A stretch of 64,000 bases of DNA from Ovoidimarina sp963698645 (lineage in GTDB: Bacteria > Pseudomonadota > Alphaproteobacteria > Rhodobacterales > Rhodobacteraceae). The stretch lies in NCBI GenBank assembly GCA_963698645.1, contig CAVORP010000003.1, positions 248,001-312,000 of the forward strand. Reading direction: 5' to 3'. Position 1 is the first letter of the stretch; each line of letters opens with the position of its first letter. Below, piece after piece: positions 1-8,678 of the stretch. The notes under the pieces were generated by a model that was not told the origin of the DNA, made no database searches, and saw only the letters and a list, made by a program, of their open reading frames with translations. The position numbers and the translations under genes were made by a program.

Positions 1-841
1 GCGGCGTCATCCGGCTGACGATGGCCATGCCCGCCACGGCCGCTTCGCCATACTGGGCCATGGCGCGGGTCACGTAAGCCTGGCCGATGGGGGTGGCGAG
101 TTGTGTGAGGATCGCGGGCAGGGCGATGGTGAGAACCGGGGGCAGGTCGCGGACGAGACCCGCGGCGTCAGGCCGGGTGAAGCCGCCGTGATGCCGAAGG
201 ATAGGCAGAAGGGCGGTGGCGGCGATCGTGACCCGCGCCGCGACCGAGGCCAGCGCCGCGCCGGTGAGTTCGAGGTCCAGCCCGAAGATCAGGATCGGAT
301 CGAGCACCGCATTGACCGCGCCGCCCCAGATTGTCGCCATCATCGCCCGGCGCGCATCGCCATGGGCGCGCAGGATCGCCCCGCCCACCATGCCGATCAT
401 CAGGAGCGGCATCGAGGGGATGATGATCTGGAGATAGCCCACCGCCAACTCGAGCGTCGCGCCGGTGGCGCCCAGAAGAGCCGCGAGGCGGTGCAGATTG
501 ACCCAGACGAGGGCGGCGAAGAGCGCGCCGAAGATCACCGCGTAGATCAGCGAATGGGTGGCGCGGGAGCGGGCCAGATCCGCTTCGCCCTGACCGAGCG
601 CGCGGGCCACGAGCGCGCCGGCGGCGATGGCCATGCCGATTCCGAAAGAGGTGGTGAAGAACAGGATCGCGCCGGCATAGCCGACCGCCGCCGCCAGTTC
701 CGCCTTGCCCAGCATCGAGATGAAGATCATGTCGATGAAATCCACCGCGAAGACCGCCATCAGGCCGACACTGGAGGTGAGCGACATCACCGTGATGTGC
801 CGGAACAGGTTGCCTTGCAGGAATTTGGCGGGTTCTGCCAT
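1..841 (-). CDS. MATE family efflux transporter (3' end outside window)
   Basis: The reading frame starts at an ATG at 841-839 and runs off the left edge, giving about 280 N-terminal residues of a protein that is normally about 440-460. The translation begins MAEPAKFLQGNLFRHITVMS and continues with alternating hydrophobic helices. These include segments such as VGLMAVFAVDFIDMIFI and the glycine-rich loop before DLARSRATHSLIYAVIF, the usual arrangement of the first six helices of a MATE carrier. MATE proteins export cationic drugs or metabolites in exchange for Na+ or H+ across the inner membrane. The substrate cannot be read from the sequence. The gene stands alone, divergent from nothing visible, with a GC-rich repeat upstream of it. 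Confidence 0.85.
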   Translation of the reverse strand, partial: MAEPAKFLQGNLFRHITVMSLTSSVGLMAVFAVDFIDMIFISMLGKAELAAAVGYAGAILFFTTSFGIGMAIAAGALVARALGQGEADLARSRATHSLIYAVIFGALFAALVWVNLHRLAALLGATGATLELAVGYLQIIIPSMPLLMIGMVGGAILRAHGDARRAMMATIWGGAVNAVLDPILIFGLDLELTGAALASVAARVTIAATALLPILRHHGGFTRPDAAGLVRDLPPVLTIALPAILTQLATPIGQAYVTRAMAQYGEAAVAGMAIVSRMTP

Positions 842-908
842 GGCGCGAGACTAGCGGGGGCGCGCAACGGGGAACAGGGGTTTCGCCGCCTTCATGCGGC
901 GACCGCGC

Positions 909-985
909 GGGGGCGCTGCCCCCCGTCGGCTTGTGGCCGACGCTCTTCAGTAAGGGGGCGCTGCCCCCGTCGGCCCGTGGCCGAC
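909..985. repeat. Two-copy GC-rich palindromic repeat
   Basis: Two near-identical units (909-942 and 954-985) each consist of a GGGGGCGCTGCCCCC hairpin followed by a second hairpin, GTCGG..CCGAC. The second unit runs into CCCCCGGGATATTTGGAAAG. A related tail, GGATATTTTCAAAGAGACGAAG, occurs at about 26456-26477 after kdsB. Similar elements are common in Rhodobacteraceae intergenic DNA as I recall them. The hairpins could also act as terminators for gltX. Confidence 0.6.
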
Positions 986-1019
986 TCCCCCGGGATATTT
1001 GGAAAGAGAAGAAGGGCGG

Positions 1020-2342
1020 TCAGAGACCGAGGGGTTTTTGCAGAAGCGGCAGGACATCGGCCATTTCGGGCCCCCGTTCACGGCCAGTGACGGCATGGCG
1101 GAGCGGCATGAACAGGCCACGGCCCTTGCGCCCGGTGGCGTCTTTCACTGCCGTGGTCCAGGCGGTCCAGGTTTCGGGGCCGTAGGGGTGGGGCGGCAGG
1201 AGCGCAAAGGCCTGGGTCACGAAATCGCGGTCTTCCTCGGCGATCTGCGGGGTGGCCCCGTCGCGGAACAGCGCCCACCAGTCGGCCATTTCGGCGCGGG
1301 TGGCGATGTTTTCGCGCACGACCTCCCAGAATTGCGGAGCGAGCGCATCGGGGACGCCGAGGCTCGCGATTTGCGGGGCCACGTCCGCGAACGGCAGGGC
1401 GGCGACGCAGCGGGCGGTCAGCGGTTTGAGGTCTTCGGCGTCGAATTTCGTGGGCGCCGCGCCGAAGCGGGACACATCGAAACCGTCGATGATCTCGTCG
1501 AGGGATGTGCGCAACTCGACCGGATCGGCGCTTCCGAGCCGGGCCATGAGCGACAGGATCGCCATGGGTTCGATGCCCTGCGCGCGGAGATCGCGGAGCG
1601 CGAGGGTGCCGAGGCGTTTCGAGAGCGCCTCTCCCTGCGGACCGGTGAGCAGCGAGTGATGCGCGAAGGTGGGCGCGGTGCCGCCCAGAGCCGCGATGAT
1701 CTGGATCTGTGTGGCGGTGTTGGTGACATGATCGGCGCCGCGCACGATATCGGTCACGCCCATCTCGGTATCGTCCACGACCGAGGCGAGGGTGTAGAGA
1801 AACTGGCCGTCGGCCTTGATCAACACCGGGTCGGAGACCGAGGCCGCGTCGATGGAGATCGGGCCGAGAATGCCGTCGGACCATTCGATGCGGGTCTGGT
1901 CGAGCTTGAACCGCCAGACGCCATCGCCGCGTTCGGCGCGCAACTTGGCGCGCGCCGCGTCGGTCAGATCGAGCGCGGCGCGGTCATAGACCGGCGGTTT
2001 GCCCATGTTCAGGAGTTTCTTGCGCTTGAGATCCAGTTCGGTGGGGGTCTCGAACGCCTCGTAGAGCCGGCCTGCGGCGCGCAGGGCGTCGGCGGCGGCG
2101 AGATAGCGGTCGATCCGCTTCGACTGGTGCTCTTCCCGGTCCCAGGTGAGGCCCAGCCATTCGAGATCTTCGCGGATCGCGTCGATATATTCCTGCTTCG
2201 AGCGTTCCGGGTCGGTATCGTCGAAGCGCAGGATGAACGTTCCGCCAGCCTTACGCGCGATCAGCCAGTTGAACAGGGCCGCCCGGAGGTTGCCGATATG
2301 GATGAAGCCGGTGGGTGAGGGCGCGAAACGGGTGGTGGTCAT
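1020..2342 (-). CDS. gltX: Glutamate--tRNA ligase
   Basis: The product charges tRNA-Glu (or, in organisms without GlnRS, also tRNA-Gln) with glutamate using ATP in the cytoplasm. The 440-residue product has the class I HIGH signature as HIGN at residues 15-18, after the typical opening RFAPSPTG, and a KMSKS equivalent in ALSKRLG. Its length is that of the shorter GluRS type. Alphaproteobacteria commonly carry two gltX copies with different tRNA preference, and the sequence alone does not say which this one is. The start is the first ATG, with AAGGAGAG-like bases just upstream. It is divergent from the small metallopeptidase gene, with 51 bases between them. Confidence 0.95.
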   Translation of the reverse strand: MTTTRFAPSPTGFIHIGNLRAALFNWLIARKAGGTFILRFDDTDPERSKQEYIDAIREDLEWLGLTWDREEHQSKRIDRYLAAADALRAAGRLYEAFETPTELDLKRKKLLNMGKPPVYDRAALDLTDAARAKLRAERGDGVWRFKLDQTRIEWSDGILGPISIDAASVSDPVLIKADGQFLYTLASVVDDTEMGVTDIVRGADHVTNTATQIQIIAALGGTAPTFAHHSLLTGPQGEALSKRLGTLALRDLRAQGIEPMAILSLMARLGSADPVELRTSLDEIIDGFDVSRFGAAPTKFDAEDLKPLTARCVAALPFADVAPQIASLGVPDALAPQFWEVVRENIATRAEMADWWALFRDGATPQIAEEDRDFVTQAFALLPPHPYGPETWTAWTTAVKDATGRKGRGLFMPLRHAVTGRERGPEMADVLPLLQKPLGL

Positions 2343-2393
2343 GGAACTCTCCTTGATGCGCGCCCTCTTTCATATGGGGGCCATTTTGTCCAT

Positions 2394-2807
2394 ATGGCCG
2401 GGATGACCCTGAACGAGGCATATGCGCCCGATCTTGCGGCGATAGAGGCGCTGGCGCTTGCGGCGATCGAGGCGTTGCCCGAGGCGTATCGGGGGGCGGC
2501 GCGTGCGGTGGTGCTGCGGGTGGAGGATTTCGCACCCGATGCGATGCTGGAGGCGATGGGGGTCGAGGACGGGTTCGACCTCACCGGGCTTTACGAGGGG
2601 ATCCCCCTGACCGAGAAATCGGTGGCCGATCAGCCGCTGGGTCCGGACATGATCTGGCTCTTCCGGCGGCCCATTCTGGACGAGTGGGTGGCGCGGGGTG
2701 ACGTGGCGCTGGCCGATCTTGTGAGCCATGTGTTCGTGCATGAGCTGGCGCATCATTTCGGCTGGTCCGACGCCGATATCGCGCGGATCGATCGCTGGTG
2801 GGAATAG
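2394..2807 (+). CDS. Small zincin-like metallopeptidase family protein
   Basis: This 137-residue protein carries a zinc-protease signature near its C-terminus, HELAHHFGWSD, an HExxH motif followed by the spaced Asp that completes the site in this small family (Zincin_1/DUF1025). The family is widespread in Proteobacteria and Actinobacteria, is cytoplasmic, and has no firmly established substrate. The N-terminal half is acidic and helical. The gene is divergent from gltX and appears monocistronic. The family call rests on the motif, length and overall look; the proteolytic activity is inferred. Confidence 0.85.
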   Translation: MAGMTLNEAYAPDLAAIEALALAAIEALPEAYRGAARAVVLRVEDFAPDAMLEAMGVEDGFDLTGLYEGIPLTEKSVADQPLGPDMIWLFRRPILDEWVARGDVALADLVSHVFVHELAHHFGWSDADIARIDRWWE

Positions 2808-2870
2808 GCCGCGGGGCCTTGGGGCGCGGGGGAGGGACGGTTCCGACCTTGAGCAGCATTACATCCTTTC

Positions 2871-2919
2871 TTGACAAGTGTTGGAAATTCGGCGAATTAA
2901 TTGATGCTAATGGTATATT
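2871..2919 (+). promoter_or_regulatory. Candidate sigma-70 promoter for the small gene at 2996
   Basis: An AT-rich island in GC-rich surroundings holds TTGACA at 2871-2876, AATTAA at 2895-2900 (18-base spacer) and TATATT at 2914-2919. Either the first pair, or an extended -10 at the TATATT, could serve the gene starting at 2996. The assignment is by eye. Confidence 0.35.
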
Positions 2920-2995
2920 AGCAGGATTAATGAATGTTGTAGTTCAGTGAGATCGGGCTGTGTTTGTGCCTGCAGGTTAAGGGGTAGCTCAAGGT

Positions 2996-3187
2996 ATGAG
3001 CGAGAAGACTTGGCTTCGTGACGCGCTTCACGAATTGAGAAAATATGCGCAGGAGCAGGGGTTGCCGGAAGCGGATGATGCCCTGCGCATCGCGATTATC
3101 CGGGTATCGCTGGAGGCGGACATTCCCACGGGGTTGTCGGTTTCGGAGTTGATCGAAGACCAGAAAGGCGGCGGGGGGTCGGCCTAG
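2996..3187 (+). CDS. Hypothetical protein, 63 aa
   Basis: A short acidic, helical protein (MSEKTWLRDALHELRKYAQ at the N-terminus) with a Gly-rich tail. I do not recognise the family. Support for a real gene comes from an AT-rich promoter-like island 80-125 bases upstream, codon use like its neighbours, and two GC-rich hairpins immediately downstream. No signal peptide or membrane segment is visible. The ribosome binding site is weak (AAGGTATG directly before the start). Confidence 0.6.
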   Translation: MSEKTWLRDALHELRKYAQEQGLPEADDALRIAIIRVSLEADIPTGLSVSELIEDQKGGGGSA

Positions 3188-3206
3188 AGCCACGACCCGT
3201 TCGGAT

Positions 3207-3241
3207 GCGCCCCGGGGAACAGGGCCCGTTCCCCGGGGCGC
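3207..3241 (+). terminator. Perfect 14-bp hairpin downstream of the 63-aa gene
   Basis: GCGCCCCGGGGAAC (3207-3220) pairs perfectly with 3228-3241 around a 7-base loop. No U-tract follows, so termination efficiency is uncertain. Confidence 0.5.
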
Positions 3242-3270
3242 GCACCATTCCCTGTTTCTCGACGTTGCGA

Positions 3271-3292
3271 AGGGGCCGGACGGCCCCTCTTT
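3271..3292. terminator. Bidirectional terminator between convergent genes
   Basis: AGGGGCC (3271-3277) and GGCCCCT (3282-3288) form a 7-bp stem with a GGAC loop, followed by CTTTC on the plus strand. It lies between the convergent 63-aa gene and the cyclotransferase-like gene. Confidence 0.5.
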
Positions 3293-3296
3293 CATG

Positions 3297-3866
3297 TCAC
3301 AGCGTGGGCGGTTCGACGAGACGTGCGCCGAGACGATTCAGGTGGTCGTCGGTCAGAGCCTTCTGGGCGCGGGTCAGATTCTGGTGGCGGGCATAGAGCG
3401 GGCGGCTTCGGTCGTCGGCGATGGGGGCGTCCCAGCCCGATGTTGTGTCGAAGAAGCGCCCGACCCCATCCACCCCGAATTCGTTCAGGTAGCCCTGCAC
3501 GACGGTGTCGAGATAGCTGAGCAGGACCGGATGAGTGCGGTCGGGTGCCCCGTGTTTGCCATCGGGGATCGTGTAGAGATGGACATCGGTGTCGGGGATA
3601 AGCCCGTGGGTGACCTGTTCGGCCCGCACGCGGTCATAGGCGTGTTCGCGTTCGTCGAGCGCCAGCCAGTCACCGCGCGGCACGGCGGCGACGAGCCCGT
3701 CGATGTTGGTATCGGGATCGGGGATCACGGTGAGGAACGCCACGGGCCGCAGCGCAGTATGCCGCCAGATTCGCCGCCATCCGGTGACCGACGCGGGTTG
3801 CGCGTCGGGATGATCGTGGGTGGCCCGGTTCACGAGGCTTCCATAGCCAAAGAAATAGGGGGTCAT
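3297..3866 (-). CDS. Gamma-glutamylcyclotransferase-like family protein
   Basis: The 189-residue product opens with FFGYGSLVN, the YGSL substrate-binding motif of the gamma-glutamylcyclotransferase fold. It also has the acidic ALDEREHAYDR stretch, which carries the catalytic-type Glu of the fold. Relatives cleave gamma-glutamyl amino acids or glutathione to 5-oxoproline. Many bacterial members are uncharacterised, so the exact substrate is open. The gene is divergent from the glycine riboswitch and gcv operon, with about 90 bases between its start and the first aptamer. That leaves the possibility that the two promoters overlap. Confidence 0.85.
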   Translation of the reverse strand: MTPYFFGYGSLVNRATHDHPDAQPASVTGWRRIWRHTALRPVAFLTVIPDPDTNIDGLVAAVPRGDWLALDEREHAYDRVRAEQVTHGLIPDTDVHLYTIPDGKHGAPDRTHPVLLSYLDTVVQGYLNEFGVDGVGRFFDTTSGWDAPIADDRSRPLYARHQNLTRAQKALTDDHLNRLGARLVEPPTL

Positions 3867-3956
3867 CGCAGGTCTCTCTCCGCGCCCTGTGTGCCGCTGC
3901 GGATCGGCATACGCAAGTCCTTGTCGGAGCCTCTCTTAGCGGCTAACGCTAGGGGG

Positions 3957-4130
3957 CAGCGACGGGAGAATCCGGGGCGCCCATTGGGCAAGCCGGTGCC
4001 GAAGGAGCAACCGCCCCGGTAAACTCTCAGGCATAAGGGACCGTCGCTGGCAAGAACACTCTGGAGAGGACCCGGTCGCTGATCGGGGCGCCGAAGGGAT
4101 AACGATCTCAGGCGAAAGGACAGAGGGGGC
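3957..4130 (+). promoter_or_regulatory. Tandem glycine riboswitch controlling gcvTHP
   Basis: Two consecutive glycine aptamers lie directly upstream of gcvT. Aptamer 1 spans about 3957-4049 with a perfect 9-bp P1 (CAGCGACGG at 3957-3965 with CCGTCGCTG at 4041-4049) and the conserved internal ACTCTCAGGC-type segment at about 4023-4032. Aptamer 2 spans about 4059-4125 with P1 CTCTG/CAGAG and its own ATCTCAGGCGAAAGGACAGAG segment. Tandem architecture with a short linker is the classic form, which switches on gcv genes when glycine is plentiful. The GC-rich stretch at 4137-4157, just before the gcvT ribosome binding site, may form part of the expression platform. Confidence 0.95.
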
Positions 4131-4213
4131 ATCTGGGCGCGCGCATCCTGCGCGTGCCGAAATGGATGCCGGGTGCAGTGCAAACGCGCGTCCCGAGGAC
4201 AGGCGGAGGGTCG

Positions 4214-5338
4214 ATGGCCGAGCTGAGACATACGGGGCTTTACGAATTGCATTTGGAACTGGGTGCCAAAATGGTGCCGTTTGCGGGCTGGGAGATGCCC
4301 GTTCAATATCCCATGGGCGTTATGGGCGAGCATCTTCACACCCGCGCGCAGGCCGGTCTGTTCGATGTGAGCCATATGGGGCAGGTGATCCTGCGCCCGT
4401 CGCGGGGCAGCAGCGTCGCGGATGTGGCGCGCGCGCTGGAGGCGCTGGTGCCGGTGGACCTGATGGGGCTGGGCGAGGGCCGGCAGCGTTACGCCATGTT
4501 CACGAACGAAGCGGGCGGCATTCTTGACGACCTGATGGTGGCAAATCGGGGCGATCATCTTTTCCTCGTCGTCAATGCGGCGCGGGTCGGCCATGACGTC
4601 GCGCTGATGAAGGGCCGCCTGGGCGGAGATGCGGTGGTGGAGCTTGTCACCAACCGCGCGCTTCTTGCGTTGCAAGGGCCGCTTGCGGCAGAGGCGTTGG
4701 AGCGGGTCCTGCCGGGCGTGGCGGCGATGCGATTCATGGATGTAACGATCCTGCCCGGGACGGACGAGGATGTCTGGGTCTCGCGGTCCGGCTATACCGG
4801 CGAGGACGGGTTCGAGATATCGGTCCCGGAGGATGAGGCCGAGGGTTTTGCCCGCGCACTTCTGGCCATGGAGGAAGTGGCGCCCATTGGTCTGGGCGCG
4901 CGTGACAGCCTGCGGCTGGAGGCGGGTCTGTGCCTTTACGGCAGCGATATCGACGAGACCACGAGCCCGGTCGAGGCGGGGCTGACATGGGCGATCGGCA
5001 AGGCCCGCCGCGCCGGCGGGGCGCGGGAAGGCGGTTTTCCCGGTGCGGCGCGTATTCTGGGCGAGCTTGCGACTGGCCCGGCGCGTCTGCGCGTCGGCCT
5101 TGCGCCCGAGGGCCGCGCGCCGATGCGGGCCGGCACCGAGATCTTTGACGGAGAGACAAAGGTGGGCGCGGTCACGTCGGGGGCGTTCGGCCCGACATTG
5201 GAAGCGCCCATGTCGATGGGATATGTGGCCGCCGCCCAGTCGGCCACCGGAACGCAACTGACCGGAGAGGTCAGGGGCAAGCGGATGCCGGTGACGGTCG
5301 CCGATTTGCCCTTTGTGCCTGCGAATTTCAAACGCTGA
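4214..5338 (+). CDS. gcvT: Glycine cleavage system T protein (aminomethyltransferase)
   Basis: GcvT transfers the aminomethyl carbon from lipoylated H protein to tetrahydrofolate, releasing ammonia. The 374-residue product has the N-terminal FDVSHMGQ motif (about residues 50-57) and the folate-domain stretch RSGYTGEDGFEI. I place the start at the ATG at 4214, because it is preceded by AGGCGGAGGG and matches the usual family N-terminus (AELRHTGLYELH). An in-frame ATG at 4154 would add 20 non-homologous residues overlapping the leader. It is first in the gcvT-gcvH-gcvP operon and is under the glycine riboswitch. Confidence 0.97.
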   Translation: MAELRHTGLYELHLELGAKMVPFAGWEMPVQYPMGVMGEHLHTRAQAGLFDVSHMGQVILRPSRGSSVADVARALEALVPVDLMGLGEGRQRYAMFTNEAGGILDDLMVANRGDHLFLVVNAARVGHDVALMKGRLGGDAVVELVTNRALLALQGPLAAEALERVLPGVAAMRFMDVTILPGTDEDVWVSRSGYTGEDGFEISVPEDEAEGFARALLAMEEVAPIGLGARDSLRLEAGLCLYGSDIDETTSPVEAGLTWAIGKARRAGGAREGGFPGAARILGELATGPARLRVGLAPEGRAPMRAGTEIFDGETKVGAVTSGAFGPTLEAPMSMGYVAAAQSATGTQLTGEVRGKRMPVTVADLPFVPANFKR

Positions 5339-5350
5339 GGAAGGACGGAC

Positions 5351-5710
5351 ATGAAATTTACGGAAGAGCATGAGTGGCTGCGCGTGGAAGGCGATCTTGT
5401 GGTGGTGGGGATCACCGACCATGCCTCGGAGCAGTTGGGGGATGTCGTCTTTGTGGAGCTGCCCGACGAAGGGACGGTGGTGTCCAAGGATGACGAGGTT
5501 GTGGTGATCGAAAGCGTCAAGGCGGCGTCGGATATCCTTGCGCCGCTGGACGGCGAGATCGTCGAGGTGAACGTCGCGCTGACCGACAATCCGGGTCTCG
5601 TGAACGAAGATGCCATGGGCGATGCGTGGTTCTTCAAGATCAAGCCAGAGGACCTGTCCCAGATGGACGATTACATGGACGAGGCCGAGTACAAGGATCT
5701 GATCGGATGA
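5351..5710 (+). CDS. gcvH: Glycine cleavage system H protein
   Basis: This 119-residue lipoyl carrier shuttles the aminomethyl group between GcvP and GcvT. The lipoylation site is Lys57 in ESVKAASD. Its length and the opening KFTEEHEWL are standard for GcvH. It lies 12 bases after gcvT and 67 bases before gcvP, in one operon controlled by the upstream glycine riboswitch. Confidence 0.97.
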   Translation: MKFTEEHEWLRVEGDLVVVGITDHASEQLGDVVFVELPDEGTVVSKDDEVVVIESVKAASDILAPLDGEIVEVNVALTDNPGLVNEDAMGDAWFFKIKPEDLSQMDDYMDEAEYKDLIG

Positions 5711-5777
5711 GCCTGAGGGCCGCGGCGCCTGTCGCGGCCCACGGGCACCCGGTCGCGCAGCCAGAAGGAACACAGTC

Positions 5778-8657
5778 ATGGCTTTCGAACCCACCGATTA
5801 CCTGCCCTATGATTTCGCGAACCGCCGCCATATCGGCCCCTCGTCGGAGGAAATGGCCGAGATGTTCACGGTGCTGGGGGTTTCGGATCTCGATGCGCTG
5901 ATCGACCAGACGGTGCCCGCGAGCATCCGCCAGAAGACCCCGCTGGATTTCGGCAAGCCGAAATCAGAGCGCGAGCTTCTGTGGCATATGCGGCAGGTGG
6001 CGCAGAAGAACCGGATCTTTACCACGATGATCGGGCAGGGCTATCACGGGACTGTCACGCCGCCCGCGATCCAGCGGAATATCCTTGAGAATCCGGCGTG
6101 GTACACGGCCTATACGCCCTATCAGCCCGAGATCAGCCAGGGCCGGCTTGAGGCGCTCTTGAACTATCAGACGATGGTGAGCGATCTGACCGGGCTGCCG
6201 GTGGCCAATGCCAGCCTGCTGGACGAGGCGACGGCGGCGGCGGAAGCGATGACGATGGCGCAGCGGGTGGCGAAATCGAAGGCCACGGCGTTTTTCGTCG
6301 ATGAGAATTGCCATCCGCAGAACATCGCGGTGATCAAGACGCGGGCAGCGCCCTTGGGGATCGAGGTGATCGTGGGCGCGCCCGAGGACCTGGACCCGGA
6401 GGCGGTGTTCGGTGCGGTGTTTCAGTATCCCGGCACCTATGGGCATCTGACCGATTTCACGCCGCATATCGAAAAGCTGCACGAGGCCCGGGCGATCGGG
6501 ATCGTGATTGCGGATCCACTGATGCTGACGCTTCTGAAGGAGCCCGGCGCGATGGGGGCGGATATCGCCGTGGGCTCGACCCAGCGGTTCGGTGTGCCTT
6601 TGGGGTACGGGGGGCCACACGCGGCCTATATGGCCTGTGCCGATGCCTATAAGCGGGCGCTTCCGGGGCGGCTTGTGGGCGTGTCGATCGACGCGCGCGG
6701 GAACAGGGCGTTCCGGCTGTCGCTGCAGACCCGCGAACAGCATATCCGGCGCGAAAAAGCCACGTCGAACGTGTGTACGGCGCAGGCGCTGCTGGCGGTG
6801 ATGGCGAGTTTCTATGCGGTGTTCCACGGGCCCAAGGGGCTGAAGGCCATCGCGCAGCGCATCCACCGCAAGACCGATCGGCTTGCCCGCGGACTGGAGG
6901 CGGGCGGCTATACCGTCGAGCCCGAGTATTTCTTTGACACGATCACCGTCGAGGTGGGCGCGCTGCAGGGGGTGATCCTTGAGGCGGGCCTGCGCGAGCG
7001 GATCAATTTCCGCAAGGTCGGGGCGACGAAGATCGGGATCACGGTGGATGAAACCGTCCGGCCCTCGGTGCTCGAAGGTGTCTGGCGGGCGTTCGGGCTG
7101 AAGTTCAGCCGGACCGATTTCGAGGCGGATTACCACCGGGTGCCCGAGGCCCTGGTGCGCGAGACAGACTACCTCACCCACCCGACATTCCATCACAACC
7201 GGGCCGAGACCGAGATGATGCGCTATATGCGCCGTCTGGCGGACCGGGATCTGGCGCTGGACCGGGCGATGATTCCGCTGGGCAGTTGCACGATGAAGCT
7301 GAATTCGGCGGCCGAGATGATGGCGATCACCTGGCCCGAATTCGCGAACATCCATCCCTTTGCCCCGGCCGATCAGGCAGAGGGCTATCACGAGATGATC
7401 CTCGATCTGTCACAGAAACTCTGCGAGATCACGGGCTATGACGCGATGTCGATGCAACCCAATTCGGGCGCGCAGGGCGAATATGCGGGGCTTCTGACGA
7501 TTGCCGCCTATCACCGGGCGCGGGGCGAGGACGGGCGGCGGGTCTGCCTGATCCCGGTCTCGGCCCATGGCACCAACCCGGCATCCGCGCAGATGGCGGG
7601 GATGGAGGTCGTGGTCGTGGCCTCGGCCGAGAACGGCGATATCGATCTGGATGATTTCCGGACCAAGGCGGAAGCGGCGGGCGACAGGCTTGCCGCCTGC
7701 ATGATCACCTATCCCTCGACCCATGGGGTGTTCGAGGAGACGGTGCGCGAGGTCTGTGCGATCACCCATGCCCATGGCGGGCAGGTCTATATGGACGGTG
7801 CGAACCTGAACGCGCTGGTGGGGCTGGTGAAGCCGGGCGAGATCGGGTCGGATGTGAGCCACCTGAACCTGCACAAGACCTTCTGCATTCCCCATGGCGG
7901 CGGCGGCCCGGGCATGGGGCCCATCGGCGTGAAGGCGCATCTGGCGCCGTTCCTGCCGGGCCATCCCGAGACCGGCGGGCAGTCGGTCTATGAGGCGATG
8001 GGCGGGCGCGAGGGACCGGTGAGCGCGGCGCCGTTCGGGTCGGCGTCGATCCTGCCGATTTCATGGGCCTATGTCCTGATGATGGGAGGCAAGGGGCTGA
8101 CGCAGGCCACGCGGGTGGCGATCCTGAACGCGAATTACATCGCGAAGCGGCTGGAGGGCGCCTATGAGATCCTGTTCATGGGCAGTCATGGGCGTTGTGC
8201 ACATGAATGCATCATCGACACACGGCCCTTTGCCGAAAGCGCGGGCGTGAGCGTCGATGATATCGCCAAGCGGTTGATCGATAACGGATTTCACGCGCCG
8301 ACGATGAGCTGGCCGGTGGCCGGGACGCTGATGGTGGAGCCGACCGAGAGCGAGACCAAGGCCGAGCTTGACCGTTTCTGCGACGCGATGCTGGCGATCC
8401 GCGAGGAGATCCGCGCGATCGAAGAGGGCCGGATGGATCCTGCAAACAACCCGCTGAAGAACGCGCCGCACACGGTCGAGGATCTGGTGGGCGACTGGGA
8501 CCGGCCCTATAGCCGCGAGGAGGGTTGTTACCCGGCCGGTGCGTTCCGGGTCGACAAGTATTGGCCGCCCGTCAACCGGGTCGACAATGTCTATGGCGAC
8601 CGGCATCTGGTCTGCACCTGCCCGCCGCTCGAGGATTACCTCGAGGCGGCGGAATAG
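5778..8657 (+). CDS. gcvP: Glycine dehydrogenase (decarboxylating), single-chain P protein
   Basis: GcvP is the PLP-dependent decarboxylase of the glycine cleavage complex. At 959 residues it is the fused homodimeric type, not the split gcvPA/gcvPB type. The PLP lysine is Lys700, in NLHKTFCIPHGGGGPGMGP. The opening RRHIGPSSEEMAEM is typical. It is the last gene of the riboswitch-controlled gcvTHP operon and is intact. The dihydrolipoamide dehydrogenase (L protein) is not in the window, as is usual. Confidence 0.97.
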   Translation: MAFEPTDYLPYDFANRRHIGPSSEEMAEMFTVLGVSDLDALIDQTVPASIRQKTPLDFGKPKSERELLWHMRQVAQKNRIFTTMIGQGYHGTVTPPAIQRNILENPAWYTAYTPYQPEISQGRLEALLNYQTMVSDLTGLPVANASLLDEATAAAEAMTMAQRVAKSKATAFFVDENCHPQNIAVIKTRAAPLGIEVIVGAPEDLDPEAVFGAVFQYPGTYGHLTDFTPHIEKLHEARAIGIVIADPLMLTLLKEPGAMGADIAVGSTQRFGVPLGYGGPHAAYMACADAYKRALPGRLVGVSIDARGNRAFRLSLQTREQHIRREKATSNVCTAQALLAVMASFYAVFHGPKGLKAIAQRIHRKTDRLARGLEAGGYTVEPEYFFDTITVEVGALQGVILEAGLRERINFRKVGATKIGITVDETVRPSVLEGVWRAFGLKFSRTDFEADYHRVPEALVRETDYLTHPTFHHNRAETEMMRYMRRLADRDLALDRAMIPLGSCTMKLNSAAEMMAITWPEFANIHPFAPADQAEGYHEMILDLSQKLCEITGYDAMSMQPNSGAQGEYAGLLTIAAYHRARGEDGRRVCLIPVSAHGTNPASAQMAGMEVVVVASAENGDIDLDDFRTKAEAAGDRLAACMITYPSTHGVFEETVREVCAITHAHGGQVYMDGANLNALVGLVKPGEIGSDVSHLNLHKTFCIPHGGGGPGMGPIGVKAHLAPFLPGHPETGGQSVYEAMGGREGPVSAAPFGSASILPISWAYVLMMGGKGLTQATRVAILNANYIAKRLEGAYEILFMGSHGRCAHECIIDTRPFAESAGVSVDDIAKRLIDNGFHAPTMSWPVAGTLMVEPTESETKAELDRFCDAMLAIREEIRAIEEGRMDPANNPLKNAPHTVEDLVGDWDRPYSREEGCYPAGAFRVDKYWPPVNRVDNVYGDRHLVCTCPPLEDYLEAAE

Positions 8658-8678
8658 GGCGCATCCGGAGCGGGCGCG

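Noticed and set aside
3863..5794. 643-codon minus-strand frame opposite gcvT/gcvH
   Set aside because: Antisense shadow of well-conserved gcv genes and the riboswitch.
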